A DNA stretch of 64,000 nt from Tabrizicola caldifontis. GTDB taxonomy: Bacteria > Pseudomonadota > Alphaproteobacteria > Rhodobacterales > Rhodobacteraceae. Of this stretch, positions 25,220 through 34,426 are shown in pieces. A model generated the notes under the pieces. It was not told the origin of the DNA and made no database searches. It was given only the letters and a program-made list of their open reading frames with translations. The first letter of the stretch is position 1. The number at the start of each line of letters is the position of its first letter. The translations under genes and the position numbers were made by a program. The DNA lies in contig NZ_SIJH01000011.1 in the NCBI RefSeq assembly GCF_004762095.1, forward strand, positions 1 to 64,000, written 5' to 3'.

Positions 25220-25695
25220 TGACTGCCGAAGGGCTGCTTCTGTCCGCGCTTGCCCTGATCGTTGCCGCCAGCGCGATTTCCGACCTGCGCCATCTGCGCA
25301 TTCCGAACACGCATGTGCTGGTCGCGCTTGGGCTGTTTGCCGTCACGGCCCCCTTCATGCTGGCCTGGCCAGAGCTTTCTCCCAGGCTTCTGGCGGCTGG
25401 CATCACCTTTGCCCTGTGCTTCGCCCTCTTCGCCCTGGGTGTGATCGGGGGAGGAGACGCAAAGATGATGCCGGTCATCATGCTGTTCGTCCCCGCGCAG
25501 GACGTCGTGGGCTTCATGCAGGTCTTTGCCCTGGCGCTTGGCGCCGTCAGTCTTGGCGCGCTTGCGGTTCAGCGCGTGCCGTTCTTCCAGAGGCTCGGCT
25601 GGGAAAGCGCCCGTGCCCAGCGGCATGTGCCGGTCGGGATGGCCATGGCGGCCGCGGTCATCTTTCTTGCCGTGACATCCCTCGTCGGCGCATGA
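25219..25695 (+). CDS. cpaA: Prepilin peptidase CpaA (TadV)
   Basis: A 158-residue type IV leader peptidase of the short TadV/CpaA form, which lacks the N-methylation domain. The two catalytic aspartates appear in SDLRHLRIPN (about residue 21) and in GVIGGGDAKMM (GGGDxK, about residue 80). It would cleave Flp and the TadE-type proteins after Gly at the inner membrane. ATG overlaps the LuxR-type stop. It ends the Tad locus. Confidence 0.87.
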   Translation: MTAEGLLLSALALIVAASAISDLRHLRIPNTHVLVALGLFAVTAPFMLAWPELSPRLLAAGITFALCFALFALGVIGGGDAKMMPVIMLFVPAQDVVGFMQVFALALGAVSLGALAVQRVPFFQRLGWESARAQRHVPVGMAMAAAVIFLAVTSLVGA

Positions 25696-25738
25696 GCCGA
25701 CTGCCGTTGCTGCGGGCCTGTCGGATCCCGCGGCCCTG

Positions 25739-26800
25739 TCAGGGCAAAAGCCTGCGTCCCGCACCTGCCAGGGCAACGGCAAGAACAATCCGGGCAACAT
25801 GGTGTGCGGTGACGTAGATCACGCTCATGTTCAGGCTCAGCGCGATCAGGCTCATTTCTGCCAGGCCGCCCGGGGCAAAGGCCAGGAACACTGCGGCCAC
25901 CGGCTCGTCCACCAGCGCATGCAGCACAAGGGCAAAGCCCAGCGCAATGCCCAGCGCCGCCAGCCCGTTCACCGCCGCCAGCACTGCCCCCCGGCGCAGC
26001 ACCGCCACGGGGGCCCCGGCGAAACGCGCGCCAAGGCCTGTGCCGACGACGATCTGCGTGACTGCGATCAGCCAGCCCGGCGGCACACCCTCGACCCAGC
26101 CCAGGGCGTGCGCGGCCGAAGACAGAAGGATCGGGCCGGTGATGATCCGGCCCGGCAGCCGCAGCACCCGTCCGACACCGACGCCAAGCAGCCCCGCGCC
26201 CGTCAGGATCGCCACGTCGAGCAGCCCCAGCGCCGCCCCTGACCCCACCATCTGCACGCCCGAGGCCGAGCCGACCGCATGCCCCGTCATCCCCCAGAAG
26301 ATCAATGGCACGGCAATGATCGTCCCGATCAGCCGCAGGAATTGCAGCACCGTCAGCAGGGCCACATCCGCCCCCGCTTCCTCGCCAAGCTGGACGGTTT
26401 CCATCAGCCCCCCCGGCGCCGCCCCGTAGAAGGCCGTCTGCCGGTCGATGCCGCCCTTGCGGTAGATCGCAAAGGCCAGCGCATGGGCCAGGGGCACGAA
26501 CAGGCACAGCGCCACCAGCGAGGGCCACCAGCCGGGCGCCTGCCCGACCACCTCGGGCGTGAAGGCGCCCCCGATGGCGACGCCGATCACCGGCACGAAG
26601 CACATCCGCAGCGGGGCCGGCATGGTGACGCTTTGCCCCAGTGGCCGGAGGCCGGAGACAGCCAGAAAACCCGTCACGGCAAGCGAGCCAAGCAGATGGC
26701 CCAGCGGCAGGTGCAGCGCCTGGGCGACGACCCCGCCCACCGTGCCAAGGGCAAGCGTGACCGCCAGGGCTGCCGGGTCACTGCCGATCAGGGAGCGCAT
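25739..26800 (-). CDS. AbrB-type multi-helix membrane protein
   Basis: Membrane protein of 353 residues made of two related halves, each with PLGHLLGSLAVTGF/PGRIITGPILLSSA-like segments and a repeated proline-glycine motif. This two-fold pattern defines the AbrB duplication family, unrelated to the DNA-binding AbrB despite the name and sometimes annotated as ammonia monooxygenase. Substrate is unknown. ATG 26800 overlaps the slyX stop (TGATG); GTG 26803 is an alternative. It converges on cpaA, 43 bases away. Confidence 0.75.
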   Translation of the reverse strand: MRSLIGSDPAALAVTLALGTVGGVVAQALHLPLGHLLGSLAVTGFLAVSGLRPLGQSVTMPAPLRMCFVPVIGVAIGGAFTPEVVGQAPGWWPSLVALCLFVPLAHALAFAIYRKGGIDRQTAFYGAAPGGLMETVQLGEEAGADVALLTVLQFLRLIGTIIAVPLIFWGMTGHAVGSASGVQMVGSGAALGLLDVAILTGAGLLGVGVGRVLRLPGRIITGPILLSSAAHALGWVEGVPPGWLIAVTQIVVGTGLGARFAGAPVAVLRRGAVLAAVNGLAALGIALGFALVLHALVDEPVAAVFLAFAPGGLAEMSLIALSLNMSVIYVTAHHVARIVLAVALAGAGRRLLP

Positions 26801-26997
26801 CACCAGTGCGGGGGCTTCTGGTTTGCGGGGGGCGCGTCAAGGCCTGCCTCACGCTCTGCCTCGCGTTCGGCCAGCAGGCGGGTCAGCCGGGTCAGCCGGT
26901 CAATCTCCACAGTCTGGCGGGCCACCACGTCCGACAGATCCTCTACCGCGCGGATCAGGTGACTGATGCGTTCCTCAAGGGTGTCGATCCGGTCCAT
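26800..26997 (-). CDS. slyX: SlyX family protein
   Basis: Short coiled-coil protein of 65 residues ([20 protein letters not shown]... with heptad spacing and a C-terminal PPHW), as in SlyX, whose function is unknown. The frame stays open to 27078, but SD GGAAGGAC lies just before ATG 26997. It is probably co-transcribed with the AbrB-type gene, whose start overlaps the slyX stop. It is divergent from hisS. Confidence 0.75.
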   Translation of the reverse strand: MDRIDTLEERISHLIRAVEDLSDVVARQTVEIDRLTRLTRLLAEREAEREAGLDAPPANQKPPHW

Positions 26998-27076
26998 GGG
27001 CGTCCTTCCGGGGCGCTTGCCGCCCCTTGCCCCATTCGATACACGGGGTCCGGTGAAAAGCGAAGGGTCCGCCCCC

Positions 27077-28561
27077 ATGGCCAGTGAAAAAGTCCGCCGC
27101 CCGCGTGCCGAGCCGCCGAAGGGTTTCCGCGACTATTTCGGTGCGGAAGTGACCGAACGCAAGTCGATGCTGGATGCCATTGCCGGGGTCTATCACCGCT
27201 ACGGCTTTGACCCGCTGGAGACCAGCGCCGTCGAGACGGTTGAGGCACTGGGCAAGTTCCTGCCCGACGTGGACCGCCCGAACGAGGGTGTCTTTGCCTG
27301 GCAGGAGGAAGACAATGACTGGCTTGCGTTGCGCTATGACCTGACCGCGCCCTTGGCGCGGGTTGCCGCGCAATATCGCAACGAGTTGCCCAGCCCTTAC
27401 CGCCGCTATGCAATGGGGCCGGTGTGGAGGAACGAAAAGCCGGGACCGGGGCGGTTCCGGCAGTTCTACCAGTGCGATGCAGATACTGTGGGGTCGGGTT
27501 CGGTCGCAGCGGATGCCGAGATCTGCGCGATGCTGGCCGACGCGCTGGAGGTCGTGGGCATTCCACGCGGTGACTATGTGGTGAAGGTCAACAACCGCAA
27601 GGTTCTGAACGGGGTGATGGAGGTCGCAGGCGTGCTGGATCCTGCCGACCCCGAGAAATTCGCCCATGAACGCGGCATCGTGCTGCGCGCCATCGACAAG
27701 ATCGACCGTCTGGGGCCCGAGGGGGTTCGGGCGCTTCTGGGCGAGGGGCGCAAGGACGAAAGCGGCGATTTCACCAAAGGCGCCGGCCTGAGCGTGGCGC
27801 AGGCCGAGGTGGTGATGGGTTTTACCACGGCCCGCCGTGACAGCGGGACAGAGACGCTGGCCCGGCTGCGCGAACTGGTGGGAACCTCGACCGTCGGCGC
27901 CGAGGGGATTTCAGAGCTGGAGGCCATCGCAGCATTGCTTTCGGCGCAGGGCTACGGCCCGGACCGCATCATGATCGACCCCGGCGTCGTGCGTGGCCTG
28001 GGCTACTATACCGGCCCGGTCTACGAGGCGGAACTTACCTTCCAGATCACCGACGAAAAGGGCAGGCCGCGGAACTTCGGCTCGGTCGCGGGGGGCGGGC
28101 GATACGACGGGCTGGTGAAACGCTTCACCGGGCAGGACGTGCCGGCAACGGGCGTTTCGATCGGGGTTGACCGCCTTCTTGCCGCGCTGCGGGCCAAGGG
28201 GCGCATCGGGGGCGAGACCGCCGGGCCGGTCGTGGTAACGGTGATGGACCGCGAGCGGATGGCCGACTACATGACGATGGTGGGCGAGTTGCGGCAGGCA
28301 GGCATCCGGGCCGAGGTCTATCTGGGCAACCCGAAGAACTTCGGAAATCAGTTGAAATATGCCGACAAGCGCGCCTCGCCCGTGGCCGTGATCCAGGGCG
28401 GCAACGAGGCGGCTGCGGGCACGGTGATCCTCAAGGATCTGATCCTGGGCGCGAAGATTGCCGAAAGTGCCACGCTGGAGGAATGGAAGGACCGCCCCGC
28501 GCAGGTCGAAGTGCCGCGTGGCGACCTGGTGGCAGCGGTCAGGCGGATGCTGGGGCAATGA
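27077..28561 (+). CDS. hisS: Histidine--tRNA ligase
   Basis: Class II aminoacyl-tRNA synthetase of 494 residues that charges tRNA-His. It shows KGFRDYFG at the start, motif 2 around [27 protein letters not shown], and the HisA motif [14 protein letters not shown], followed by an anticodon-binding domain. ATG 27077 has AAGGG at good spacing; the frame is open to 26966 over the slyX region. It is the first gene of hisS-hisZ-hisG, an arrangement common in Rhodobacterales. Confidence 0.95.
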   Translation: MASEKVRRPRAEPPKGFRDYFGAEVTERKSMLDAIAGVYHRYGFDPLETSAVETVEALGKFLPDVDRPNEGVFAWQEEDNDWLALRYDLTAPLARVAAQYRNELPSPYRRYAMGPVWRNEKPGPGRFRQFYQCDADTVGSGSVAADAEICAMLADALEVVGIPRGDYVVKVNNRKVLNGVMEVAGVLDPADPEKFAHERGIVLRAIDKIDRLGPEGVRALLGEGRKDESGDFTKGAGLSVAQAEVVMGFTTARRDSGTETLARLRELVGTSTVGAEGISELEAIAALLSAQGYGPDRIMIDPGVVRGLGYYTGPVYEAELTFQITDEKGRPRNFGSVAGGGRYDGLVKRFTGQDVPATGVSIGVDRLLAALRAKGRIGGETAGPVVVTVMDRERMADYMTMVGELRQAGIRAEVYLGNPKNFGNQLKYADKRASPVAVIQGGNEAAAGTVILKDLILGAKIAESATLEEWKDRPAQVEVPRGDLVAAVRRMLGQ

Positions 28562-28604
28562 TCGCAGTCCGTTCCTTGCCCCGTTCATCAGCCTGTCGCC
28601 TGGT

Positions 28605-28699
28605 CCCTTCCCGCAGGGGGAGAGGGGATAGGCATGCATGCCGCCGTCCCTTGCAGGGCCGGGCATTGCGGGGCTTCCCTCTCCCCTTGTGGGTGAGGG
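28605..28699. repeat. Intergenic inverted-repeat element between hisS and hisZ
   Basis: Two copies of a module face each other: left at 28605-28627 (ending GGGGGAGAGGGG) and right at 28677-28699 (beginning CCCTCTCCCC), separated by about 49 bases. Together they can fold into a long hairpin. The right copy followed by AAGGGTGGGG is of a kind scattered widely between genes in many proteobacteria. The stop-free reading of this stretch (LPSPLVGEGKGGG) can be mistaken for the N-terminus of HisZ. Confidence 0.7.
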
Positions 28700-28742
28700 C
28701 AAGGGTGGGGGGGCGCCAGCTCTTGGCAAGGGGAGCCGGGCC

Positions 28743-29840
28743 ATGACCCCCAAAGCCGCCATCCGTGCCGAGGGCGAACGCCTGCTTGCTGCCTTCCTGC
28801 AGGCCGGTGCCGTTCCGGTCGAAACCGACATCCTGCAACCGGCCGGCACCCTCCTGGACCTTTACGGCGAGGACATCCGCGCCCGCGCCTATGTGACCGA
28901 CGATCCCGTGCGCGGCGAGATGATGCTGCGCCCCGATTTCACCGTGCCGGTGGTGCAGGCGCATATGGCCCACGGGGCGGAACCCGCACGCTATGCGTAC
29001 CTGGGCGAAGTGTTCCGCAAGCAGGCACGCGGCTCCGGCCGGGCCAGCGAATATCTTCAGGTCGGCTATGAGGTCTTCGACCGCGCCGCGCCCGAGGCGG
29101 CGGATGCCGAGGTCTTCGCGCTGTTCCGCGACCTGCTGGCCGGTCTGAACCTGCGTCCCGTCACTGGCGACATCGGCATTCTGATGGCTGCCGTCCGGGG
29201 GCTTCAGACGACCGATCGCCGCAAGGCCGCGCTGCTGCGGCATATCTGGCGTCCGGTGCGCTTTCGCGCCCTGCTTGACCGCTTCGCCGGTCGGGCACCG
29301 GTTCCACCGGGCCGGCTGCGCCTGCTGCAGCGGCTGAAGGCCGGCTCGCCCATGGCGCTGATCGAGGAGGCGGGCACCTTCATCGGCCTGCGCACGCCCG
29401 AGGAAATCGTCGCCCGGGCCGAGGCCCTGGTCGCCGATGCCGAAACCCCGCCGATCAAGGCGACCGAGGCGGCACTGCTTTATGACCTGCTGACGCTGGA
29501 AGCCCCGGCCGCAGCTGCACTGACCCATCTGCGCGGCATCACGCCAATGCTGCCTGCCATCGCCCCGGCGGTGGACCGCTTCGCCGCCCGGCTAGAGGCG
29601 CTGGCGGCGAAGGGCGTGGATGTCGAGACCCTGGCCTTCGAGGCCAGCCATGGCCGCACCGCGCTGGAATATTACGACGGTTTCGTGTTCAGCTTTCTGG
29701 CGGACGGAATGCCCCCGGTCGCCAGCGGCGGCCGCTATGACGCGCTGACGGCGGTGTTGGGCGCGGGGGCCTTCATCCCGGCTGTCGGCGGCGTGATCCG
29801 GCCCGGCCTTGTCGCCCGGCTGAAGGGGGTGGTGGCATGA
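28743..29840 (+). CDS. hisZ: ATP phosphoribosyltransferase regulatory subunit
   Basis: A 365-residue protein related to class II histidyl-tRNA synthetases but without the intact histidine-activation motifs, which is how HisZ differs from HisS. It forms the regulatory subunit of the first step of histidine synthesis and is needed where HisG is of the short form, as here. Start ATG 28743 has GGGGAG at about 9 bases; the longer frame from 28638 runs through the repeat element and is rejected. It overlaps hisG by ATGA. Confidence 0.9.
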   Translation: MTPKAAIRAEGERLLAAFLQAGAVPVETDILQPAGTLLDLYGEDIRARAYVTDDPVRGEMMLRPDFTVPVVQAHMAHGAEPARYAYLGEVFRKQARGSGRASEYLQVGYEVFDRAAPEAADAEVFALFRDLLAGLNLRPVTGDIGILMAAVRGLQTTDRRKAALLRHIWRPVRFRALLDRFAGRAPVPPGRLRLLQRLKAGSPMALIEEAGTFIGLRTPEEIVARAEALVADAETPPIKATEAALLYDLLTLEAPAAAALTHLRGITPMLPAIAPAVDRFAARLEALAAKGVDVETLAFEASHGRTALEYYDGFVFSFLADGMPPVASGGRYDALTAVLGAGAFIPAVGGVIRPGLVARLKGVVA

Positions 29841-30538
29841 TCCGTATCGGGGTGCCGTCAAAGGGGCGGCTGATGCAGGACACCTTCGACTGGTTCGGTG
29901 TGCGCGGCGTCGCCATGCGGCGATCCGGTGCCGACCGGGAATATTCCGGCGTGGTCGAGGGGATCGATGGGGTTGCCCCGGTTCTGCTGTCGGCCGGGGA
30001 AATCCCCAGGGAACTGGCGGCGGGGCGGATCCATCTGGGGGTCACGGGGTCCGATCTGGTCTGCGAGGAACTGGGCACCGGGGCGGTGGAAGTGGTGGAG
30101 CTGGCGCGGCTTGGTTTCGGCCAGGCCGACCTGATCATCGCGGTGCCCAACGTCTGGATCGATGTGGAGACGGTGGATGACCTGGATGCGGCGGCAGCGG
30201 CCTTCCGCAAGGTGCATGGCCATCGCCTGCGGATCGCCACCAAGTATCACCGGCTGGTGCGCGACTTCCTGACCGCCCAGGGTGTTGCCGACTATCAGCT
30301 GGTCGACAGCCAGGGCGCGACCGAGGGCACGGTGAAAAACGGCACCGCCGAGGCGATCGCCGACATCACCAGTTCCGGCGAGACGCTGCGCGCGAACCAT
30401 CTGCGCATCCTGTCGGACGGGCTGATCCATTCCAGCGAGGCCGTGCTCTGGGCCAGCCGCGTCGCAGACTGGACCGAGAGCGACCGTGCCGTGATGATGC
30501 GGCTTGCACAGATGCTGGGTGTGCGATCGCCGGTCTGA
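29837..30538 (+). CDS. hisG: ATP phosphoribosyltransferase, short form
   Basis: Catalytic subunit of the first enzyme of histidine synthesis (ATP + PRPP to phosphoribosyl-ATP), 233 residues. It lacks the C-terminal regulatory domain of long HisG. Recognisable segments are IRIGVPSKGRLMQDT, LGVTGSDLVCEE, and the PRPP-loop-like VDSQGATEGTVKNGTAEAIADI. It overlaps hisZ and would form a hetero-octamer with it. Confidence 0.93.
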   Translation: MIRIGVPSKGRLMQDTFDWFGVRGVAMRRSGADREYSGVVEGIDGVAPVLLSAGEIPRELAAGRIHLGVTGSDLVCEELGTGAVEVVELARLGFGQADLIIAVPNVWIDVETVDDLDAAAAAFRKVHGHRLRIATKYHRLVRDFLTAQGVADYQLVDSQGATEGTVKNGTAEAIADITSSGETLRANHLRILSDGLIHSSEAVLWASRVADWTESDRAVMMRLAQMLGVRSPV

Positions 30539-30607
30539 CGGGCGGCAACGGTCAGCCAAAGGCCCGCACCTGATTGGCGCGGGTCACCGCCCGGCAGGCG
30601 CCGGCGA

Positions 30608-30949
30608 TCATGCGTAGGCGGCTTCCTTGCCGAAGTGCTTCACCAGAAGATAGTAGAATACCGCGCGATACTTGTTGCGTTCCGACTTGCCGTAGGTGTC
30701 GATCGCGGCATTGATTCCTTCCATCAGCTCTGGGCCGTCCTTCAGCCCCAGCTTCCTGATCAGGAAGTTGGTCTTGATCCTCTCCAGTTCTGCCGGGTCC
30801 GAGGCGGCAACGGTCTGGGCGTCGTTGTCGTAGATCGCCGGGCCGCAGCCGATGGTGACCTTGGTCAGAAGCGCCATGTCCGGGGTGACCTTGCACTTGG
30901 TCTTCAGGTCATCGGCATACCTGGCAATAAGTTCGTCGCGCTTTCCCAT
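30608..30949 (-). CDS. DUF2853 family protein
   Basis: A 113-residue cytoplasmic protein (MGKRDELIARYADDLKTKC, GCGPAIYDNDAQTVAASD, and NKYRAVFYYLLVKHFGKE), matching the small DUF2853 family, widespread in alphaproteobacteria and without known function. ATG 30949 is preceded by GAGGGAGAGAG, so the longer frame to 30970 is not used. It lies between convergent hisG and upstream ahcY on its own strand. Confidence 0.8.
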   Translation of the reverse strand: MGKRDELIARYADDLKTKCKVTPDMALLTKVTIGCGPAIYDNDAQTVAASDPAELERIKTNFLIRKLGLKDGPELMEGINAAIDTYGKSERNKYRAVFYYLLVKHFGKEAAYA

Positions 30950-31123
30950 CTCTCTCCCTCGTTCCCTCACAGGTCCCGTCCTGGCAGGACAAGGGCAAGC
31001 TTACGGGATCAAGACCAAACGGCAACGGAAAATGTCGCGGCCCTCGCTGCCGGCCGGTTGCACCGGTTTCCGGTTCCGCGGTTGGCTGCGGCCTTCTTCA
31101 GCCACAAGATTTCGCTGCACTGT

Positions 31124-31176
31124 GGGCCGGATTGGAGACAGGTCGTCAACAGGACGTCCTGTCTCCAATCCGGCCC
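31124..31176. repeat. 19-bp perfect inverted repeat downstream of ahcY
   Basis: The arms GGGCCGGATTGGAGACAGG (31124-31142) and its exact complement (31158-31176) enclose a 15-base loop. It begins 9 bases beyond the ahcY stop. There is no T-run on either side, so it is more likely a 3'-stabilising hairpin or a factor-independent terminator without a clear U tract. The inner 14 bases 31149-31162 are themselves a palindrome. Confidence 0.75.
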
Positions 31177-31184
31177 GGCCAGCG

Positions 31185-32585
31185 TCAATAGCGGTAGTGA
31201 TCAGGCTTGAACGGGCCTTCGACCTTCACGCCGATATATGCGGCCTGATCGGGGCGCAGCTCGGTCAGCTTGACGCCGATCTTCTTCAGGTGCAGGCGGG
31301 CCACCTTCTCGTCCAGCGCCTTGGGCAAGATATAGACGCCCGGCGCATAGTCCTGCCCCTTGGTCCACAGCTCGATCTGAGCGAGGACCTGGTTGGTGAA
31401 GCTGGCAGACATCACGAAGGACGGATGTCCGGTAGCATTGCCCAGGTTGAGCAGGCGGCCTTCGGACAGAAGGATGATCCGGTTGCCCGAGGGCATCTCG
31501 ATCATGTCCACCTGGTCCTTGATGTTGGTCCACTTGTGGTTCCGCAAGGCGGCGACCTGGATCTCGTTGTCGAAATGGCCGATGTTGCCGACGATGGCCA
31601 TGTCCTTCATCTCGCGCATGTGCTCGATGCGGATCACGTCCTTGTTGCCGGTGGTGGTGATGAAGATGTCGGCGGTTGCGACCGCATCTTCCAGCAGGGT
31701 GACTTCATAGCCGTCCATCGCCGCCTGCAGCGCGCAGATCGGATCGACCTCGGTCACCTTCACCCGCGCGCCCGCACCGCGCAGGGACGCCGCCGAGCCC
31801 TTGCCCACGTCGCCATAGCCGCAGACGACGGCGACCTTGCCGGCGATCATCGTGTCGGTCGCACGGCGGATGCCGTCGACCAGGCTTTCGCGGCAGCCAT
31901 ACTTGTTGTCGAACTTCGACTTCGTCACGCTGTCGTTGACGTTGATCGCCGGGAAGGGCAGCAGGCCCTTGCGGTGCAGCTCGTACAGGCGGTGGACGCC
32001 GGTGGTGGTTTCCTCGGACACACCCCTGATCGCGGCGCGCTGTTTCGTGAACCAGCCGGGGGTGGCGGCCATCCGCTTGCGGATCTGGTTGAAGAGGCAC
32101 ACTTCCTCGTCGCTGGTCGGCACCGCGATCAGGTCGGTCTCGCCGGCCTCCACCCGCGCGCCGAGAAGGACATAGAGCGTCGCATCCCCGCCATCGTCGA
32201 GGATCATGTTCGCCGTGCCGCCTTCGCCGCCGAACTGGAAGATGCGGTCGGTGTAATCCCAGTATTGTTCAAGGCTTTCGCCCTTGATCGCGAAGACCGG
32301 CGTGCCGGTGGCCGCGATGGCCGCCGCCGCATGGTCCTGGGTCGAGAAGATGTTGCACGAGGCCCAGCGCACATCGGCGCCCAGCGCCTTCAGCGTCTCG
32401 ATCAGCACGCCCGTCTGGATCGTCATGTGCAGCGAGCCGGCGATCTTCGCACCCTTCAGCGGTTGTGACGCCCCGAATTCCTCGCGGCAGGCCATCAGGC
32501 CCGGCATCTCTGTTTCGGCAATGGTCAGTTCTTTGCGGCCGAAATCGGCCAGCGAGATGTCCTTGACGATGTAATCCGCAGCCAT
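31185..32585 (-). CDS. ahcY: Adenosylhomocysteinase
   Basis: Hydrolyses S-adenosylhomocysteine to adenosine and homocysteine, recycling the product of methyltransferases. 466 residues, with the NAD-binding motif [18 protein letters not shown] and the active-site neighbourhood [15 protein letters not shown], and ending PDHYRY like its family. ATG 32585 is preceded by AAGGAG; the frame stays open to 32648. In Rhodobacter an adjacent LysR regulator (HvrB) has been reported to control ahcY, and a LysR gene lies about 1 kb away here. Confidence 0.95.
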   Translation of the reverse strand: MAADYIVKDISLADFGRKELTIAETEMPGLMACREEFGASQPLKGAKIAGSLHMTIQTGVLIETLKALGADVRWASCNIFSTQDHAAAAIAATGTPVFAIKGESLEQYWDYTDRIFQFGGEGGTANMILDDGGDATLYVLLGARVEAGETDLIAVPTSDEEVCLFNQIRKRMAATPGWFTKQRAAIRGVSEETTTGVHRLYELHRKGLLPFPAINVNDSVTKSKFDNKYGCRESLVDGIRRATDTMIAGKVAVVCGYGDVGKGSAASLRGAGARVKVTEVDPICALQAAMDGYEVTLLEDAVATADIFITTTGNKDVIRIEHMREMKDMAIVGNIGHFDNEIQVAALRNHKWTNIKDQVDMIEMPSGNRIILLSEGRLLNLGNATGHPSFVMSASFTNQVLAQIELWTKGQDYAPGVYILPKALDEKVARLHLKKIGVKLTELRPDQAAYIGVKVEGPFKPDHYRY

Positions 32586-32659
32586 GCGGGCGCTCCTTGA
32601 TCCTGTGGTTGCGGGGCAGATAGCATCGAACGGCCGGACAGACAACAAAGGGGCAGGCA

Positions 32660-33259
32660 GTGAAGGCGAAACAGCCGCGGGCGTGGCAAAGGATGCTTTC
32701 AGGGCGCAGGCTCGACCTGCTGGACCCGACCCCGGTCGATATCGAGATCGAGGACATCGCTCATGGCCTTGCCTTCGTCGCGCGCTGGAACGGGCAGACG
32801 CGGGGCGACTGGCCCTATTCGGTGGCGGAACATTCGCTGCTGGTCGAGACCATCTTCAGCCGGATGAACGCCGGAATCGCACCGCGCTGGAAGCTTGCGG
32901 CGGTGCTGCACGACGCGCCGGAATACGTGATCGGCGACATGATCAGCCCGGTAAAGGCCGCTGTCGGCCCCGGCTATGAAGAGCTTGACCGCCGGCTGTC
33001 CGCGGCGATCCATCTGCGCTTCGGTCTGCCTGCTGTCCTGCCCTCGCCAATCAAGAAGGCGATCAAGGCGGCGGACAGGATCAGCGCCTGGCTCGAGGCG
33101 GTTCGGATCGCCGGCTTTCAGGAGGCCGAGGCTGACCGGCTTTTTGGCCGCCCCGCGCCGCAGGTGGTTAACCGGCTCGAAATCAGGCTGCGTCCGCCCG
33201 CCGAGGTGCGGGCGGACTATGTATCGCGGGTGGCGCGGCTACTGGCCGATTGCGGCTGA
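32660..33259 (+). CDS. HD-domain phosphohydrolase (YfbR-like 5'-nucleotidase)
   Basis: 199 residues with the HD-domain metal ligands in [30 protein letters not shown] and a later Asp (KAADRI). This matches YfbR/HD-type deoxynucleotidases that hydrolyse nucleoside 5'-monophosphates. It starts with GTG 32660 behind AAGGGG and is divergent from ahcY with 74 bases between, so the two share a promoter region. Confidence 0.7.
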   Translation: MKAKQPRAWQRMLSGRRLDLLDPTPVDIEIEDIAHGLAFVARWNGQTRGDWPYSVAEHSLLVETIFSRMNAGIAPRWKLAAVLHDAPEYVIGDMISPVKAAVGPGYEELDRRLSAAIHLRFGLPAVLPSPIKKAIKAADRISAWLEAVRIAGFQEAEADRLFGRPAPQVVNRLEIRLRPPAEVRADYVSRVARLLADCG

Positions 33260-33272
33260 CGGCCTTCCGCCG

Positions 33273-33422
33273 TCACCGTGCCTGCGGTTGCCGCTTGCCG
33301 CTGCGGCAGAGAACGTCTGAACCCGGCACGTCGCGCTGGCTGCGGCTGCTGTGACGCGTCGGCCGATCAAGGGGTGCCATCCGCGCGGCGATCATCAGGG
33401 CTTCGGCAAAGATGTTCAACAT
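33273..33422 (-). CDS. Possible small protein divergent from the LysR gene
   Basis: A 49-codon frame on the minus strand begins at 33422 (MLNIFAEALMIAARMAPLDR) with a strong SD, GGAGAAAG, 5 bases upstream, and ends at a TGA at 33273. The N-terminal 17 residues could form an amphipathic helix; the rest is Arg/Ser-rich and polar. It faces an AT-rich regulatory region and the LysR gene, an arrangement common for LysR targets. I recognise no family, and it may be an untranslated or artefactual frame. Confidence 0.4.
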   Translation of the reverse strand: MLNIFAEALMIAARMAPLDRPTRHSSRSQRDVPGSDVLCRSGKRQPQAR

Positions 33423-33446
33423 TTTCTTTCTCCATCGGTTTGGTGA

Positions 33447-33513
33447 ATGGCCCCTTTTGCCATGAAAAGGGCCATGATACGATTCAGAAACGCTATGAAT
33501 ATATGAGTTATTC
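33447..33513. promoter_or_regulatory. Regulatory region of the LysR gene with two dyads
   Basis: AT-rich region between the small frame and LysR. A dyad ATGGCCC...GGGCCAT (33447-33475) has T and A tracts in the arms, and GAATA N7 TATTC (33497-33513) lies 7 bases before the LysR start and resembles a LysR-type T-N11-A site. Both may bind the regulator for autorepression and control of the divergent frame; binding is an inference. Confidence 0.5.
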
Positions 33514-33519
33514 TAACAT

Positions 33520-34392
33520 ATGCCAACCGACTGGCGCTCCCTTCCGCCGCTGACCGCGCTGCGTGCCTTCGCCGCGACTGCGGAGTTGCGCAGCTTTTCC
33601 CAGGCGGCGCGGGTGCTGAATGTCACTCATGCCGCCGTTGCCCAGCAGGTTCGCGCGCTGGAGGATCATCTGGCCCGCCCGCTCGTGCATCGCGAAGGGC
33701 GCGGGGTCGGCCTGACCGCCGATGGCGAGAAGCTGGCCGAGGCATTGGGCGAGGGCTTCGCCGCCATGATCCGTGGGGTCGAGGCGCTGCGGGCGGGCGA
33801 GGCGGACCGCCCCGTGCGGGTGACGCTGACGGCCAGCTTCGCCGCGCAATGGCTGATGCCGCGGCTCAAGGGTTTCTGGGACCGCCACCCCGATATCGGC
33901 CTGTCGCTGCATCCTGATGCCCGCGTGATGGACCTGCGGCGCGAACGGATGGACCTGGCCATCCGCTATGGCAACGGCGATTGGCCGGGGGTCGAGGCGA
34001 CCTGGCTTGCCCCGGCCCGGCTGGTGATTGCTGGGGCACCCGCCCTGACCGGCGAACGTGACCTGACGATCGAAGACCTGCGCAGGATGGACTGGGTGCT
34101 CAGCCCGAACTGGCCGGAACAGGACAGCTACCTGCGCAGCCTGGGGCTTGATCCCGCAACGCTCAGCCGCACCGACATCGACAGCGACGACCTTGCCATC
34201 GCGGCGGCACGGCAGGGGCTGGGTCTGGTGGTGGAAAGCCTGGCACTGGTCGAGGCAGACGTGGCCGAGGGCCGTCTTCGGCTGGTCCATGAACGCGCCG
34301 AAACCCTGCCGGCCTATTTCATCGTGAACCTGCCCGGCCAGCAGCGCGCGGCCGCCCGGGCGTTTCTGGGATGGCTGAAATCACAGGTCTGA
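33520..34392 (+). CDS. LysR-type regulator, GcvA-like; candidate HvrB
   Basis: 290 residues. The N-terminal winged helix (LTALRAFAATAELRSFSQAARVLNVTHAAVAQQVRALE) and the C-terminal PBP2 domain are of the GcvA subfamily. In Rhodobacter capsulatus a LysR gene, hvrB, lies beside hvrA and activates ahcY and a neighbouring gene. This gene lies between ahcY and hvrA and so may be its counterpart, but similarity cannot be measured here. The ATG at 33520 has no strong SD. Confidence 0.8.
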   Translation: MPTDWRSLPPLTALRAFAATAELRSFSQAARVLNVTHAAVAQQVRALEDHLARPLVHREGRGVGLTADGEKLAEALGEGFAAMIRGVEALRAGEADRPVRVTLTASFAAQWLMPRLKGFWDRHPDIGLSLHPDARVMDLRRERMDLAIRYGNGDWPGVEATWLAPARLVIAGAPALTGERDLTIEDLRRMDWVLSPNWPEQDSYLRSLGLDPATLSRTDIDSDDLAIAAARQGLGLVVESLALVEADVAEGRLRLVHERAETLPAYFIVNLPGQQRAAARAFLGWLKSQV

Positions 34393-34426
34393 ACCCCCCG
34401 CCGGACGGACCTGCCCGCCCCCGAGT

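Noticed and set aside
31124-31176. Hairpin downstream of ahcY as an intrinsic terminator
   Set aside because: No T-run follows on either strand, so it is listed only as an inverted repeat.
32586-32659. Possible SAH riboswitch before ahcY
   Set aside because: The 74 bases do not show the conserved core or pairing that I know for SAH or SAM riboswitches.
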